Below are positions 18,701 through 24,035 of a stretch of DNA of 64,000 nt, piece by piece. The translations under genes were made by a program, and so were the position numbers. The notes beneath the pieces are model-generated. The model did not search any database and was not told the origin of the DNA. It saw nothing but the letters and a program-made list of their open reading frames with translations. Numbering within the stretch: the stretch's first letter is position 1; each line of letters begins with the position of its first letter. Origin of the DNA: Xenorhabdus miraniensis (GTDB lineage Bacteria > Pseudomonadota > Gammaproteobacteria > Enterobacterales > Enterobacteriaceae); the NCBI RefSeq assembly GCF_002632615.1, contig NZ_NITZ01000012.1, positions 88,172 to 152,171 on the forward strand, read 5' to 3'.

Positions 18701-20533
18701 GCTATGTTCAATAACATTAGCACCGCCAGCACCATAAAAGTAAACATTGCCCCGGGTCACGTTGGATTTGATGATGTTGCCGCCACCCGCACCTGCATAA
18801 TGAATATCACCAGAACTGTCACCGCTGCCCGTTGCCGATTTGAACAGATCAAGCTCACTGTATTCATGCGTATCAGGCACACGACCGGATGTTGTGCGCA
18901 CAGCGTTAACGCTGTAATGAAGATCACTCAGTGAGTAGCTGCCGGTTCCCATATAGTGGTAACCGTTGGCAGAGGATATATCTTCATTCGCCAGATTTGC
19001 TGTATGGTTACCTTCCTTATACCAAGGGCGAGCGATATATTGCAGTATTCCTGTTTTTGGATCGTTCCTCAGCTCAACCACCACGACCTTGGTGTATTCG
19101 CCAAGTTGCTTACCATAAATATAGGTGTTCGGCATCCGGTTAGATTTTACGGCTTTTACATCAACGGTAGTTCCATCACGGTAAATGGCATAACCGCCCA
19201 TTTTCGCGTCTGACAACGTAATATCTGCTGCGTCAATCTGAACACCATTGCCGTAATTCACCCATTCATTTTCGGTCAGTTTTTTCTCAACGGCATAAAC
19301 CGTTATCTGTTTCCGTTGTTCAACGGTCAGATTTGATAACGTGTATGCACCATCAGTATCGACTGAATTAAAGCCACTTTGATCAGAGATATCTTGTTTT
19401 TCCAGCCCCTTAAGATGTTTTCCTTCTTTATACCAGGCTGTCGAGAAATATCTCAGCTTGCCAGTTTCAGGATCATTTCTGAGCTGAACCTTGTTGATTT
19501 TGGTGTGAGTCCCATCCTCAAATGCAAACAGGTAAGTGTTTGGTTCCTGAGTCGATTTAAGACCTGTGACCCGATGATCGTGCCCAATCCATGAGCCATT
19601 CATAGTGGCATTTGTCAGCACAACCTCTTCAGCCTTGGCATATTCCATCCCTTCGCTGCCAAAGTCATTGGCTGACCCTTTGCGGGTAATTTCGTTATAG
19701 GCACCTGCACCCGTAAAATAGATATTACCGTGTGCAACATCGGAGTAGAGGCTATTGTAGCCACCACCGCCTTCAAACCGGATATCCCCCCGGGTTTCAG
19801 AGTAGACGTCATCTGCCTGACGTGTACGTTCAATACGGTTATAAGCAGCCGCACCTTTCAGGGTTATGTTGCCAACTTTACCCTTACGAGAGAGATGGTT
19901 ATAGGCTCCACCTCCCGTAAAATCAATATTACCTGTTTCGACTCTGGAGCTAATGACGTTCGCAGCACCAGCCCCCTTAAAGGTCACATCTCCCTGAGAG
20001 CCCTGATATTTGTCAAACCAGGTCCGATCGATCACATTGCCAGCACCTGCTCCATTAAAAGACAGATTGCCCTGATTGGTTTCATGCCAGAGCGTATTGT
20101 ATCCGCCAGCCCCATCGAACCTGATATTTCCTTTCAATCCCTTACGGATCAATCCGTTATAAGCTGCCCCACCTGCGTATGTTATATCGCCATAATTACC
20201 GGTGTGTGCTATCGACACCCCACCCGCTACACCGGCAAAGTTGATACTACCGTTGTCACTTTTATTGATTTCTGCATAGCCGGCCCCCCCTTTTACTGTC
20301 AAGTTCCCAGTGGTGTCATTGACCTTAAGATAAGCCGCCCCTGCCTCAACAATATCGTGCCCAGTGCCTGTATAAACCGTGGCACCAATTGACCCTAACT
20401 TAATATGATCATCACCGCCGTAAGCATATATGTTACCGCCAAATCCAATGGCTACGATGTCATTATCACCATCATCGGCGAAGTAATTCCCCGTAACGAA
20501 GTACTCAACACTTCTCCAAAATGGTTTTCCCAT
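6764..20533 (-). CDS. rtxA: MARTX multifunctional autoprocessing RTX toxin
   Basis: Giant secreted toxin (4589 residues; V. cholerae MARTX about 4545) that inserts in host membranes and delivers effector domains released by its own protease. In order: A repeats with two inserted copies of a ~120-residue unit (1-620), about 30 B repeats (620-1230), a jelly-roll-like segment (1335-1500), a charged coiled-coil-like stretch (1510-1760), an unassigned domain (1865-2240), RID (2245-2790; C2706, H2467), ABH (2815-3085; S2945), a C58-type protease (3090-3400; C3150, H3290, D3309), CPD (3490-3715; H3574, C3621), then C repeats. No ACD, MCF or RRSP motif was recognised. ATG 20533 (MGKPFWRSVEYF) lies 21 bases after rtxC. 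The frame is intact. Transport is presumably by RtxB/D/E, with acylation by RtxC. Confidence 0.97.
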   Translation of the reverse strand: MGKPFWRSVEYFVTGNYFADDGDNDIVAIGFGGNIYAYGGDDHIKLGSIGATVYTGTGHDIVEAGAAYLKVNDTTGNLTVKGGAGYAEINKSDNGSINFAGVAGGVSIAHTGNYGDITYAGGAAYNGLIRKGLKGNIRFDGAGGYNTLWHETNQGNLSFNGAGAGNVIDRTWFDKYQGSQGDVTFKGAGAANVISSRVETGNIDFTGGGAYNHLSRKGKVGNITLKGAAAYNRIERTRQADDVYSETRGDIRFEGGGGYNSLYSDVAHGNIYFTGAGAYNEITRKGSANDFGSEGMEYAKAEEVVLTNATMNGSWIGHDHRVTGLKSTQEPNTYLFAFEDGTHTKINKVQLRNDPETGKLRYFSTAWYKEGKHLKGLEKQDISDQSGFNSVDTDGAYTLSNLTVEQRKQITVYAVEKKLTENEWVNYGNGVQIDAADITLSDAKMGGYAIYRDGTTVDVKAVKSNRMPNTYIYGKQLGEYTKVVVVELRNDPKTGILQYIARPWYKEGNHTANLANEDISSANGYHYMGTGSYSLSDLHYSVNAVRTTSGRVPDTHEYSELDLFKSATGSGDSSGDIHYAGAGGGNIIKSNVTRGNVYFYGAGGANVIEHSSELGNTEFRGAGGANILTRKGKGNVQAVIGGGVNVLTHIGDGKTTGIMLGGANILTKKGKGNVQAIMGGGANVLTHVGDGKTTGIMLGGANILTKVGDGDTTGIMLGLGNALTHVGDGQTLGIMGAAGNIFTKVGDGTTIAAMVGVGNIFTHVGMGNAWALMGGAGNIFTKVGNGDALALMLAFGNIYTHIGNGTSVALMIAKGNIATKVGNGDALSAMIGKGNIFTQIGHGSTFAAMIGGANVLTKVGDDLTAALMVGKANIYTHVGKGTSIGLFAGTANIMTKVGDGTTLSAMFGKANIMTHVGNGLTGVLALGKANIVTKVGNDFMGVVAAAEANVMTHVGDGTTAALLAGKGNILTKVGEGTTVGLLISKIGNIMTHVGDGTTVGFAKGEANIITKVGDGLGINAVWGKANIMTHAGDGDRYNFAKGDANIITKVGDGQEVTVVQGEANILTHVGDGDDYTGAWGKANVITKVGDGRNVVLAKGDVNLVTQIGDGDSFNALWSQGNVVTKIGDGMQVTAAKGKGNITTTVGDGLSVTAVHGDLNVNTKVGDGVSVNVAWGKLNVNTRVGDGLNVSVMKGKGNASIRVGDGLNINASYARNNVAIQVGNGDFYSLAVAESNTQSNKLDALFDNVKQTLLGHAGSQGISYLVNGDEANTSGTHQGRGAINLPEVSSLNGFKLTEIDEVTSDLQGSLKASVTGVDTPDMEGIQNSLDSDRRITSSQPRNLIVNGDFEQGATGWKSTNGIEANHSAQAYGLSVEGHGHIVSELDVSGNTHIYQDIQDLAADEEITVQFDFARRAGCSDDNGLEVWWNGEVVFAAANGNVKWQNKALTLKAKAGSNRLAFSGIGLNDGLGYVLDNVSAISLPGKSDKIIAEHMQQDKASQNALQDKERAEADKQRLTQEKDKQLAAIAGTQAQLETTDLDALNANGQAQRDAIKDEAQAVTDELMAKARGLEALDSHNTYHGESGQQWHDQFAGGLLDRVQTELDKASETARNQLDHSQKAATARLGDIKVAIAKSEVGVLKAEQNRQHAKQDVEEARIQAKGRENEAIRYQQQAERDGKSSKLDDNYQPTRTGVTGSDLSGKTDESNYSEDIEKVEKSKSHINPESTVQADGGFSEELQYLGEDLNELGSLREVLAHLPVNAGVRTRKASGGSTLTPVHTETPVSQPVSQSTDTVTEWVRNTPKISGLDLSGLKALGEEHALPKMVDISETVSATVSRAQKVADIYRWLDSDNNLATEKYIPMPGFARVDTDIPDNVRQKMVAFVEDYLNGTGNSVPKDRITSLAKLFVDATIDYDWDKRVEFVSRLESYGYSFEPVNGDKSIVSFWSGRDFQQYRAVLDAAQTDGKKVVYDTDVKGNVFAIELNKTLMRWGRVFLDYDIAEEKALQSAINASANSNTGFWSSLYAAQSRDDVYVIAEGGLRFGNYFWNVELPVLRQLQREGWVGEIRLLDKAANEYQGLSPESIGRRLTEAGVSVKARFDSLSLAEQEKLLVLDPDKYRPDTLVNLDIKTSAIDSLLNQALPFYGLRTERNLLVRESDDDESFEVRPWPDSNSDDFKTIMVEDPDDSAQIKAVERFILANYDNYDQLPGELYLAEDRIISHDQRRTRILAEKVDGSWNYKPKTDLMSAAELQDAAYVKGKIRGDSYKNVLDALKSYENLLQSREDYNLESVEKLTHLRHQVEGYLLGHPDSERTQALKNLLSQINVRMEESLVLAEPTLESAGKGSFSDLYSKLSNANLKDSKHLYIDEQGNFVTRGKSNIQIAMKAESAETAVEQIKAAVSREYGQSVAENVFATLQSRDLSKDGKGIDVSGLRKIHQAIEQQLSPVSATLFVWKPSDHSRLGHAALQIGQGRIQLNAEDAGEFNEKNYVSWWPKGSKSSDLSRIFNVASERYPDLRIRWRDLSQPAAQNGGLEQDVASEENDHFGLRDGTYKLEKFIEKLQIAKGVDAKFAEVSEAFAMAALANPHLLQSAGVPEHISQPFIQQWEEGGTDMFEIGRDFAEALRAAAKQQSPELAEKRIANVIRQFAEHELNNIRDFKTSEGDEGRVFRINLAGLDAAAMQAEWHKISQNPDARYQLLTDNCSSTVAKVLKAGGADKVIGHTWRPKFGVWTPTELFNFAQALQEAQVEKIAKKPNRIVDEDLAALGHSDNKEKMLEKVAIDNDGTPPRDRDPFNPLVRFLNDELYGEKEDRRQVHSSTQIILDAATTDGTADKVTLQGDAGRLTGYYHNAAQKSQDEQNTAKKVVLFIHGSGSSAEEQASAMQDNYKKQGVDMLAVNMRGYGSSDGHPSEKGLYQDARTMFRYLVNDRGIKPENIIIHGYSMGGAVAADLARYAERNGQSVSGLLLDRPMPSMTKAITAHEVPNPAGLTGILAKAVNGQFSVEKNLQGISKQTPIMLLTDSEGLGDAGERMRAKLIVAGYQVSGEHTFYGHEASGRLMNQYAEQIVSTLSEPQRENGRVKAGLLENMIYTLFDAKSGRKELDQYSFHFTQGSSLLSNLDKLVPEIGNVLLTNGNHVESKEFLEGVCFALSARYLIEERVHGLGGGKAYLSWLTDAVKAYNDNSVNKKSDIHSVETSLLNQYRRQNIGPAIQDLLSMQYSQTQDMSGSLSMRRKANQAYGGKLKANGLTGNRIDQSLSNDIAGYESVMEKLRDVDKTTYMSFMSEDHAMAVVVHKGENQTIWSFYDPNFGIKSFDNYKNFERFMDSFHKGIMTGYKSKLGYTYETSMENNQSFNVNYNTFEKGTITQYDGVWQQARAGEQQYVLRALKEQGKTFKLSSNVTGRVVDYRDDAVTLEVTTKKGEKVLVEVESNNFKQAANLVQSNIDKVIANSVNGKFTLNVSTAIDTSDGMKKPLGDDALESHVQVNNQDVNSWENIVVKPQSEGSDSRFSGQIIIQTENDPVAAKAAASLASKHPDSSVIVQLDANGQYRVVYGDVEQLPSGKLRWQIVGHGRDENDITQKNTRISGYSADELALKLKKFSADFKQTGTPDHISLVGCSLIGDDKREGFARRFISALDSQGIRITVSARSSDVAVDSVGRKYTKDAQDQWVHKLTDNKIVLGWNDKGEVESHSERVRRGISENDIVLSRVGQTDVGAKAQGAIADNAEIFHAPKQRDAVDNHSAAASSNNQLSYSGNIQLQVGDGEFTAVNWGTTNVGIKVGTGGFKSLAFGDNNVMVHIGNGDSKHSVDIAGYQALEGAQLFVGNRNVSFNAGRSNDLIVMLEKSIPTPPLVNPFDGASRISGVLQDIAGSFNSPDWLAKQNQQWTLESAKKYVSDLSGLDLTSSVDYSTLIDLDSQNERSSRGLKSDLESTLNKKYNQWLGGNGNTPEMGKTNRAEKFRRVNEKLVFNFAVGGQGADIQVTTGNWNFMFGDNIQSILDTNLGSLFGLMTQEYTSTGMAKTTFTFSPTDLPRQIKNKLLGNLAGVSADTTLADIFGVDYTSNGGIVSRSNEPVNGVAILREMLEIIGEFSGDQLKAFTDRDKLLDSLKAGLKMGADGVKSFAESHGLKAKAPDENQEGLVTIDVSDKSAAETKAPQADRAFGLTSLNLPNLFATLFNQDKQAEMESLVANLKENLTADLLNMQDKTFDFLRNSGHLQGDGDIHVSLGNYNFNWGGDGKDLGAYLGDNNNFWGGRGDDVFYSVGTSNIFAGGAGNNTGVMMGRENMMFGGAGNDVAVLAGRINYAYMGAGDDQVFVFGEGGMVEGGKGRDYIVASGNFNRIDAGEDQDYVVTIGNNNQADLGEGNDFATVFGNYNRIDGNAGNNSIRLMGYHAVINGGTGNDHLIADAVSKFSQINGGAGDDLLVLGGYQNHFKGGMGVNRFVVSGSVIDNVVEDIKQGDKIIFNDINWQNLWFQRSGYDLVLLTHRNVKDTSAQGQFEAMGSVTFNNYFNGNRADIVTQMGDKDAQGEREYTALSANAVDSLVQAMSGFAPNMGDSGFFDSLDNQTKSTIITAWSDTTNGKSKLV
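9388..10066 (-). other. CPD autoprocessing cysteine protease domain of RtxA
   Basis: The C80-type cysteine protease domain, activated by host inositol hexakisphosphate, cuts after Leu residues between effector domains. His in QIVGHGRDENDI (H3574) and Cys in SLVGCSLIGDDKREGF (C3621) are 47 residues apart (49 in V. cholerae). A basic cluster that could contact InsP6 is present (KREGFARR, then SHSERVRRG). Confidence 0.92.
10334..11266 (-). other. C58 (YopT-like) cysteine protease domain of RtxA
   Basis: Residues about 3090-3400, between ABH and CPD. The three catalytic landmarks of the YopT/C58 clan are present in order: Cys in EGVCFALSARYL (C3150), His in SEDHAMAVVVHKG (H3290) and Asp in WSFYDPNFGIKSF (D3309). 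The spacings (140 and 19) are close to YopT (C139, H258, D274). YopT cleaves prenylated Rho GTPases ahead of the lipidated Cys. That activity is a family inference; a related papain-fold effector (MCF- or LifA-like) is a weaker alternative. Confidence 0.75.
11279..12091 (-). other. ABH (alpha/beta hydrolase) domain of RtxA
   Basis: The MARTX alpha/beta hydrolase domain acts as a phospholipase A1 on PI3P in V. cholerae and disturbs endosomal and autophagic traffic. Here the oxyanion segment VVLFIHGSGSSAEEQA, the NMRGYGSSDG stretch and the nucleophile elbow HGYSMGGAVA (S2945) are visible, with a C-terminal His in EHTFYGHEASGRLM. Confidence 0.9.
12164..13801 (-). other. RID (Rho-inactivation) domain of RtxA
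   Basis: RID is an N-epsilon-fatty acyltransferase that modifies the polybasic tail of Rho-family GTPases and so inactivates them. It opens with a four-helix-bundle membrane-localisation segment (residues about 2262-2335, including YLLGHPDSERTQAL). The catalytic pair is intact: His in SDHSRLGHAALQIGQ (H2467, or H2462) and Cys in LLTDNCSSTVAKVL (C2706). The His-Cys spacing of about 240 matches V. cholerae H2782/C3022. Confidence 0.88.
13814..14941 (-). other. First effector-position domain of RtxA, not assigned
   Basis: Residues about 1865-2240 lie between the coiled-coil-like stretch and RID, where V. cholerae carries the actin cross-linking domain. No ACD signature is seen. Visible features are SFWSGRDFQQYRAVLDAAQ near residue 1948, GLRFGNYFWNVELP, and a run of acidic residues near 2180. 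It may correspond to the DUF1-type domain of some Vibrio toxins; I could not confirm this. Confidence 0.5.
16830..18668 (-). repeat. MARTX B repeats, alternating TH and TK units
   Basis: About 30 tandem units of 19-20 residues with the core (A/G)N(I/V)xT(H/K)VGDG. Successive units alternate THVGDG and TKVGDG almost without exception, so the true period is about 38-40 residues. The alternation fades at the C-terminal end, where units read TTVGDG, TRVGDG and IRVGDG. At the left-hand (N-terminal) end, 18441-18554 and 18555-18668 form a near-identical 114-bp tandem duplication. Confidence 0.85.
18669..20470 (-). repeat. MARTX A repeats with an embedded duplicated unit
   Basis: Glycine-rich units of about 19-20 residues such as GAGGYNTLWHETNQGNLSF recur, each with a G(A/G)G(A/G)xN core followed by a short basic stretch. 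They are interrupted by two homologous copies of a ~120-residue segment sharing TKxxxVxLRNDPxTG, WYKEG and the dipeptide DIS (about 18850-19600). These N-terminal repeats are required for membrane translocation in Vibrio toxins. Confidence 0.8.
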
Positions 20534-20554
20534 ATATAAATCTCTGAGTAGAAG

Positions 20555-21016
20555 TTAAATCGAAAACCACTGTACCTTGCGGATACAGCGGTCATTTTGA
20601 ATATCCAGAGTTCCCCTGACTGTGCAGGCTTTTTGTCCTTTCCATGCAGCAAATACCCGGCGACGGAGATCGTGGGCAATGCTACGGGCATGTCCGAAAG
20701 GCGCAATCATTTCTGGAAAAAAGATATGCTGACCAGAACGCCAGTCTTTCAGCGATATTTCCCGCTCTCCCGCAAGAATCGCATCCCGACTGCTGTCAGA
20801 CAAAAAAGCCCAATTACAAAAAGCAACTGGGCGTTTATGTTCATCTTCGTAATAGCAAAACTGATTAAGCTGGAATGACGGCAAGATTCGTTGTTGCCAC
20901 TCAGCAACCAAATAGCGTCGGTGCAAAGGGGAATGTTGACAAAGCAACATTACCCCACCAATCATTGCCTGTATTTCAGTCGTACTCAGTGTTGCTGATT
21001 GATGTGTGATCATCAT
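20555..21016 (-). CDS. rtxC: RTX toxin-activating lysine acyltransferase
   Basis: A HlyC-family enzyme (GNAT-like fold) that transfers a fatty acyl group from acyl-ACP to internal lysines of RTX toxins in the cytoplasm. The 153-residue product has the catalytic His in SPLHRRYLV (H32, matching HlyC H23) and the IFFPEMIAPFGHA segment. There the Asp of the HlyC IDWIAPFG motif is a Glu, a conservative change that may alter rate. It lies 35 bases downstream of rtxH and 21 bases upstream of rtxA, clearly one operon. In Vibrio the effect of RtxC on the toxin is mild. Confidence 0.9.
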   Translation of the reverse strand: MMITHQSATLSTTEIQAMIGGVMLLCQHSPLHRRYLVAEWQQRILPSFQLNQFCYYEDEHKRPVAFCNWAFLSDSSRDAILAGEREISLKDWRSGQHIFFPEMIAPFGHARSIAHDLRRRVFAAWKGQKACTVRGTLDIQNDRCIRKVQWFSI

Positions 21017-21051
21017 AAGTGAGCAACCACTTGACTAGGAATGTACTGATA

Positions 21052-21429
21052 TTATTTTGATGTTTCTGAATTACGTGTTACGCGCTTTTTAGGCTCAGTG
21101 GATTCTGCAACAACTGCATCAGTTTGTGCTGGCACCTCAGATTCATTTATTTCTGGCATAGGTAAAAAACCTGCGGCAATCAGTTTATTGATTTCAGCTT
21201 CCATTCTGGGATCTTCAAGCATGTTTTTTACCATGGAAACCATATACATAAAACCAGATGCAGGCATATGAATAGTTTGTTTTAATTGCAATTCCTGATC
21301 ACTTTCTGCCAATATGCCATTTGCCATTCGATTAGGATCTTGACCAACAAAATACAGGGAGAACACACCTTTGTTATAATTAACGCTTGAAATGGTTTGA
21401 ACGAATTTCTCAGACATATCATTATCCAT
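21052..21429 (-). CDS. rtxH: RtxH-like conserved small protein of the MARTX operon
   Basis: A 125-residue protein upstream of rtxC, in the position of V. cholerae rtxH, whose role is unknown. It begins MDNDMSEKFVQTISSVNYN; an internal start at MSEKF is also possible. The first 90 residues form a compact mixed fold (VFSLYFVGQDPNRMANG) and the last 30 are a charged, probably disordered tail (KKRVTRNSETSK). No signal peptide or membrane segment is seen. The name rests on position and general resemblance only. Confidence 0.7.
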   Translation of the reverse strand: MDNDMSEKFVQTISSVNYNKGVFSLYFVGQDPNRMANGILAESDQELQLKQTIHMPASGFMYMVSMVKNMLEDPRMEAEINKLIAAGFLPMPEINESEVPAQTDAVVAESTEPKKRVTRNSETSK

Positions 21430-21926
21430 TAAATAAATATTGATTTAATGTTAAAATATCATTAAAACAAAATGATTAAATCACGAATGAATTCCATATT
21501 TATTATGGTTTCATTTATAATTAAACCTCTTTACTAAGAGCGTTGTTACAACTGCTTGAACTGCCTTAGCAGGGTAAATTACTCAAAAATAATTTATACA
21601 ACATTAGTAAGAATGAGTATATAAAAATCTCAATCGCGATTTAAATACAAAATGACAGTAAAGTCCACTATTGATAAACCAAATGATTCACAGGCTATTT
21701 TGAACAAAAATATATCCATTTTCTTGCTAAAATCAATATATAAACGGCAAAATGTCTGTTTAACCGCTACATTTTGTCCCAATTACCAACACTCATATCT
21801 CCCTTGATAACAGATAATATCTTTGATCGGATTTATTAAAATTATTTCACCAATAAATACCGCATTGTTTTTCAGGTTATCTCCTCGTTTTAGGGTTTAA
21901 TTTTTTATTAAAAATATAGATCTACT
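21430..21926. promoter_or_regulatory. Divergent promoter region of rtxHCA and rtxBDE
   Basis: A 497-base AT-rich spacer between the two oppositely directed rtx operons. Both promoters must lie here. I see no long inverted repeat or clear operator that would name a regulator, only A/T tracts and dispersed TAATTT-type boxes. Confidence 0.6.
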
Positions 21927-21929
21927 TTG

Positions 21930-24035
21930 ATGAATGAAATAGAAAAAAAAACAATATCATTAATTAAATTAATAATAATGATATCTAATAGGAATCATCC
22001 TGCCGCATTAAATAAAAACTTAAGCGATAATGATGATTACAGCTCTGCTTTGAGTAAATTACAAAAAGAATGTAATATTAAAATTAAGAATAAATATTCT
22101 ATAAATAAGAAGTTAGAAGCCATTCCTTTACCCGCCGTTTTATTCGAAAACGACGGGCAACCTTTCGTTTTGGCAAAATATGATGAACAACGGGTATTGA
22201 TTCAAAGGCCTCATCAGGAAGTATCTGAGATCTTAGATAAAGCAGAATTTATCAGTCTATGGAGCGGTAAGTGGTTAAAAATAAAACAAAAAAATAGTCA
22301 GTTTAATATTCGTTGGTTTATTCCTGAGTTTGTCAGGCAAAAGAAAAACCTGACGGAGATACTGCTGTTCTCTTTCGTTTTGCAAATTCTGGCACTTATC
22401 TCACCTCTGGTCGTGCAGGTTGTCATGGATAAGGTTCTTGTCCATCAGGCATTTTCCACGCTGGATGTGCTGATTTTCGGGCTGGTGACCGCCGGATTGA
22501 TTGAAGTGATCCTGCGGGGGCTACGTGAATATCAATATGCCCACACTGCCAACCGGATTGACATCAAACTCGGGCTGAAACTGGTTAAGCACCTGTTCGG
22601 CCTGCCCTTGCTGTTTTTCAAATCCCGTCAGGTGGGCATGATTGTAACGCGGGTGCGGGAACTGGAAACAGTGAGGGAGTTTTTAACCGGCTCCATGTTC
22701 ACACTGTGTATTGATGTCTTGTTCATGTTCGTATTTATTTACGTCATGAGCCTGCTGTCCGGTATGCTGACGCTCATTTTTCTGCTCACCATTCCCTGTT
22801 ATGCCTTACTTGCATGGTGGGTTACCCCAAAAATTGAACAAGCAGTGGAAAAACAGTTTACTCATGCCGCCATCAATACCTCTTTCTTGACTGAAACAGT
22901 CGCGGGTGCCGAGACACTGAAAAGTCTGGCTGCTGAGCCTCGCTTTATTCGCCGTTGGGACAGCCAGACCGAAAAAATGGTCAGCACCAGTTATGATGTA
23001 CAACAGTGGGACAATCGTTCCGGTCATCTGGTGATGTTGTTACAGAAGGTAACCAGTGCGGTTATTATTTGGCTTGGCGCTTCAGAAGTGCTTTCACTGC
23101 ACATGACGATTGGTCAACTGATTGCTTTCAATATGATGGTGAGCCATACCCAACAACCTCTGTCTAAGTTGGTGCAGCTCTGGGGGCAATTTATCCGTTC
23201 ACGTATCGCCATTGAGAAGCTGGGTGATATGCTGAATCTGCCAACAGAACAGCAATCAGGCAACCAACACGTTACATTGCAGGGTGCGATCTCATTTTCC
23301 GATATTGTTTTTCGCTATCAACCCGATCTCTCCCCAACCATCCATCATTTCACGCTGGATATCCGGGCGGGCGAAACCGTCGGCGTCGTCGGCACTTCCG
23401 GCTCTGGGAAAAGCACCCTTGCGCGTTTGCTGCTGCGGCTTTATACCCCGGAAAGCGGGGTCATCACGCTGGATGGCATTCCCTTGCAAAACCTCAATAT
23501 TGAATCCATCAGGCAACAAGTCGGTATCGTGCTGCAAGAAAACTTCCTGTTCAACAAAACAGTGTATGAAAATTTGTCCCAATCATGCCCTGATGCGCCA
23601 TTATCCACCGTGATTGAAGCAGCAAAGTTAGCAGGCGCACACGATTTTATTCTCAAGCTGCCGATGGGATATGACACGGTAATCGCAGAAGGAGGGCAAT
23701 CCTTATCAGGTGGACAACGGCAACGCTTAGCCATTGCCAGAACCTTGCTGTCCGATCCCAAGATCCTGATCCTTGATGAAGCCACCAGCGCGTTGGATGA
23801 CGAATCACAAGCCATCATTCAATCCAACATGGCATCCATAGCTCAGGGCAGAACTGTCATCACTATCGCACACCGACTCTCCACAGTGCGCCAATGTGAC
23901 CGGATTATTGTGTTACACCAGGGCCAAATTACTGAACAAGGTAGTCATGAACAACTTCTGCAACAGGGCAAGCACTATCGAAAACTCTGGCAGTTACAAC
24001 AAGAACTAAAACAGGAGGAGACTGCCCATGTTTAA
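21930..24035 (+). CDS. rtxB: Type I secretion ABC transporter RtxB
   Basis: Inner-membrane ATPase of the MARTX type I secretion system. The N-terminal ~130 residues are a degenerate C39-like domain without the catalytic Cys. Next comes a six-helix exporter domain (about 150-430, starting RQKKNLTEILLFSFVLQIL), then a nucleotide-binding domain with Walker A GTSGSGKST, signature SLSGGQRQRLAIAR and Walker B KILILDEATSALD. ATG 21930 (MNEIEKKT) is preferred; a TTG one codon earlier also opens the frame, and neither has a strong ribosome site. The 5' 200 bases are far more AT-rich than the rest. The 3' end overlaps rtxD by 8 bases. Confidence 0.94.
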   Translation: MNEIEKKTISLIKLIIMISNRNHPAALNKNLSDNDDYSSALSKLQKECNIKIKNKYSINKKLEAIPLPAVLFENDGQPFVLAKYDEQRVLIQRPHQEVSEILDKAEFISLWSGKWLKIKQKNSQFNIRWFIPEFVRQKKNLTEILLFSFVLQILALISPLVVQVVMDKVLVHQAFSTLDVLIFGLVTAGLIEVILRGLREYQYAHTANRIDIKLGLKLVKHLFGLPLLFFKSRQVGMIVTRVRELETVREFLTGSMFTLCIDVLFMFVFIYVMSLLSGMLTLIFLLTIPCYALLAWWVTPKIEQAVEKQFTHAAINTSFLTETVAGAETLKSLAAEPRFIRRWDSQTEKMVSTSYDVQQWDNRSGHLVMLLQKVTSAVIIWLGASEVLSLHMTIGQLIAFNMMVSHTQQPLSKLVQLWGQFIRSRIAIEKLGDMLNLPTEQQSGNQHVTLQGAISFSDIVFRYQPDLSPTIHHFTLDIRAGETVGVVGTSGSGKSTLARLLLRLYTPESGVITLDGIPLQNLNIESIRQQVGIVLQENFLFNKTVYENLSQSCPDAPLSTVIEAAKLAGAHDFILKLPMGYDTVIAEGGQSLSGGQRQRLAIARTLLSDPKILILDEATSALDDESQAIIQSNMASIAQGRTVITIAHRLSTVRQCDRIIVLHQGQITEQGSHEQLLQQGKHYRKLWQLQQELKQEETAHV

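Noticed and set aside
6764..20533. ACD, MCF or RRSP (DUF5) effector domains in RtxA
   Set aside because: I looked for their characteristic motifs between residues 1760 and 3480 and found none; the first domain is left unassigned.
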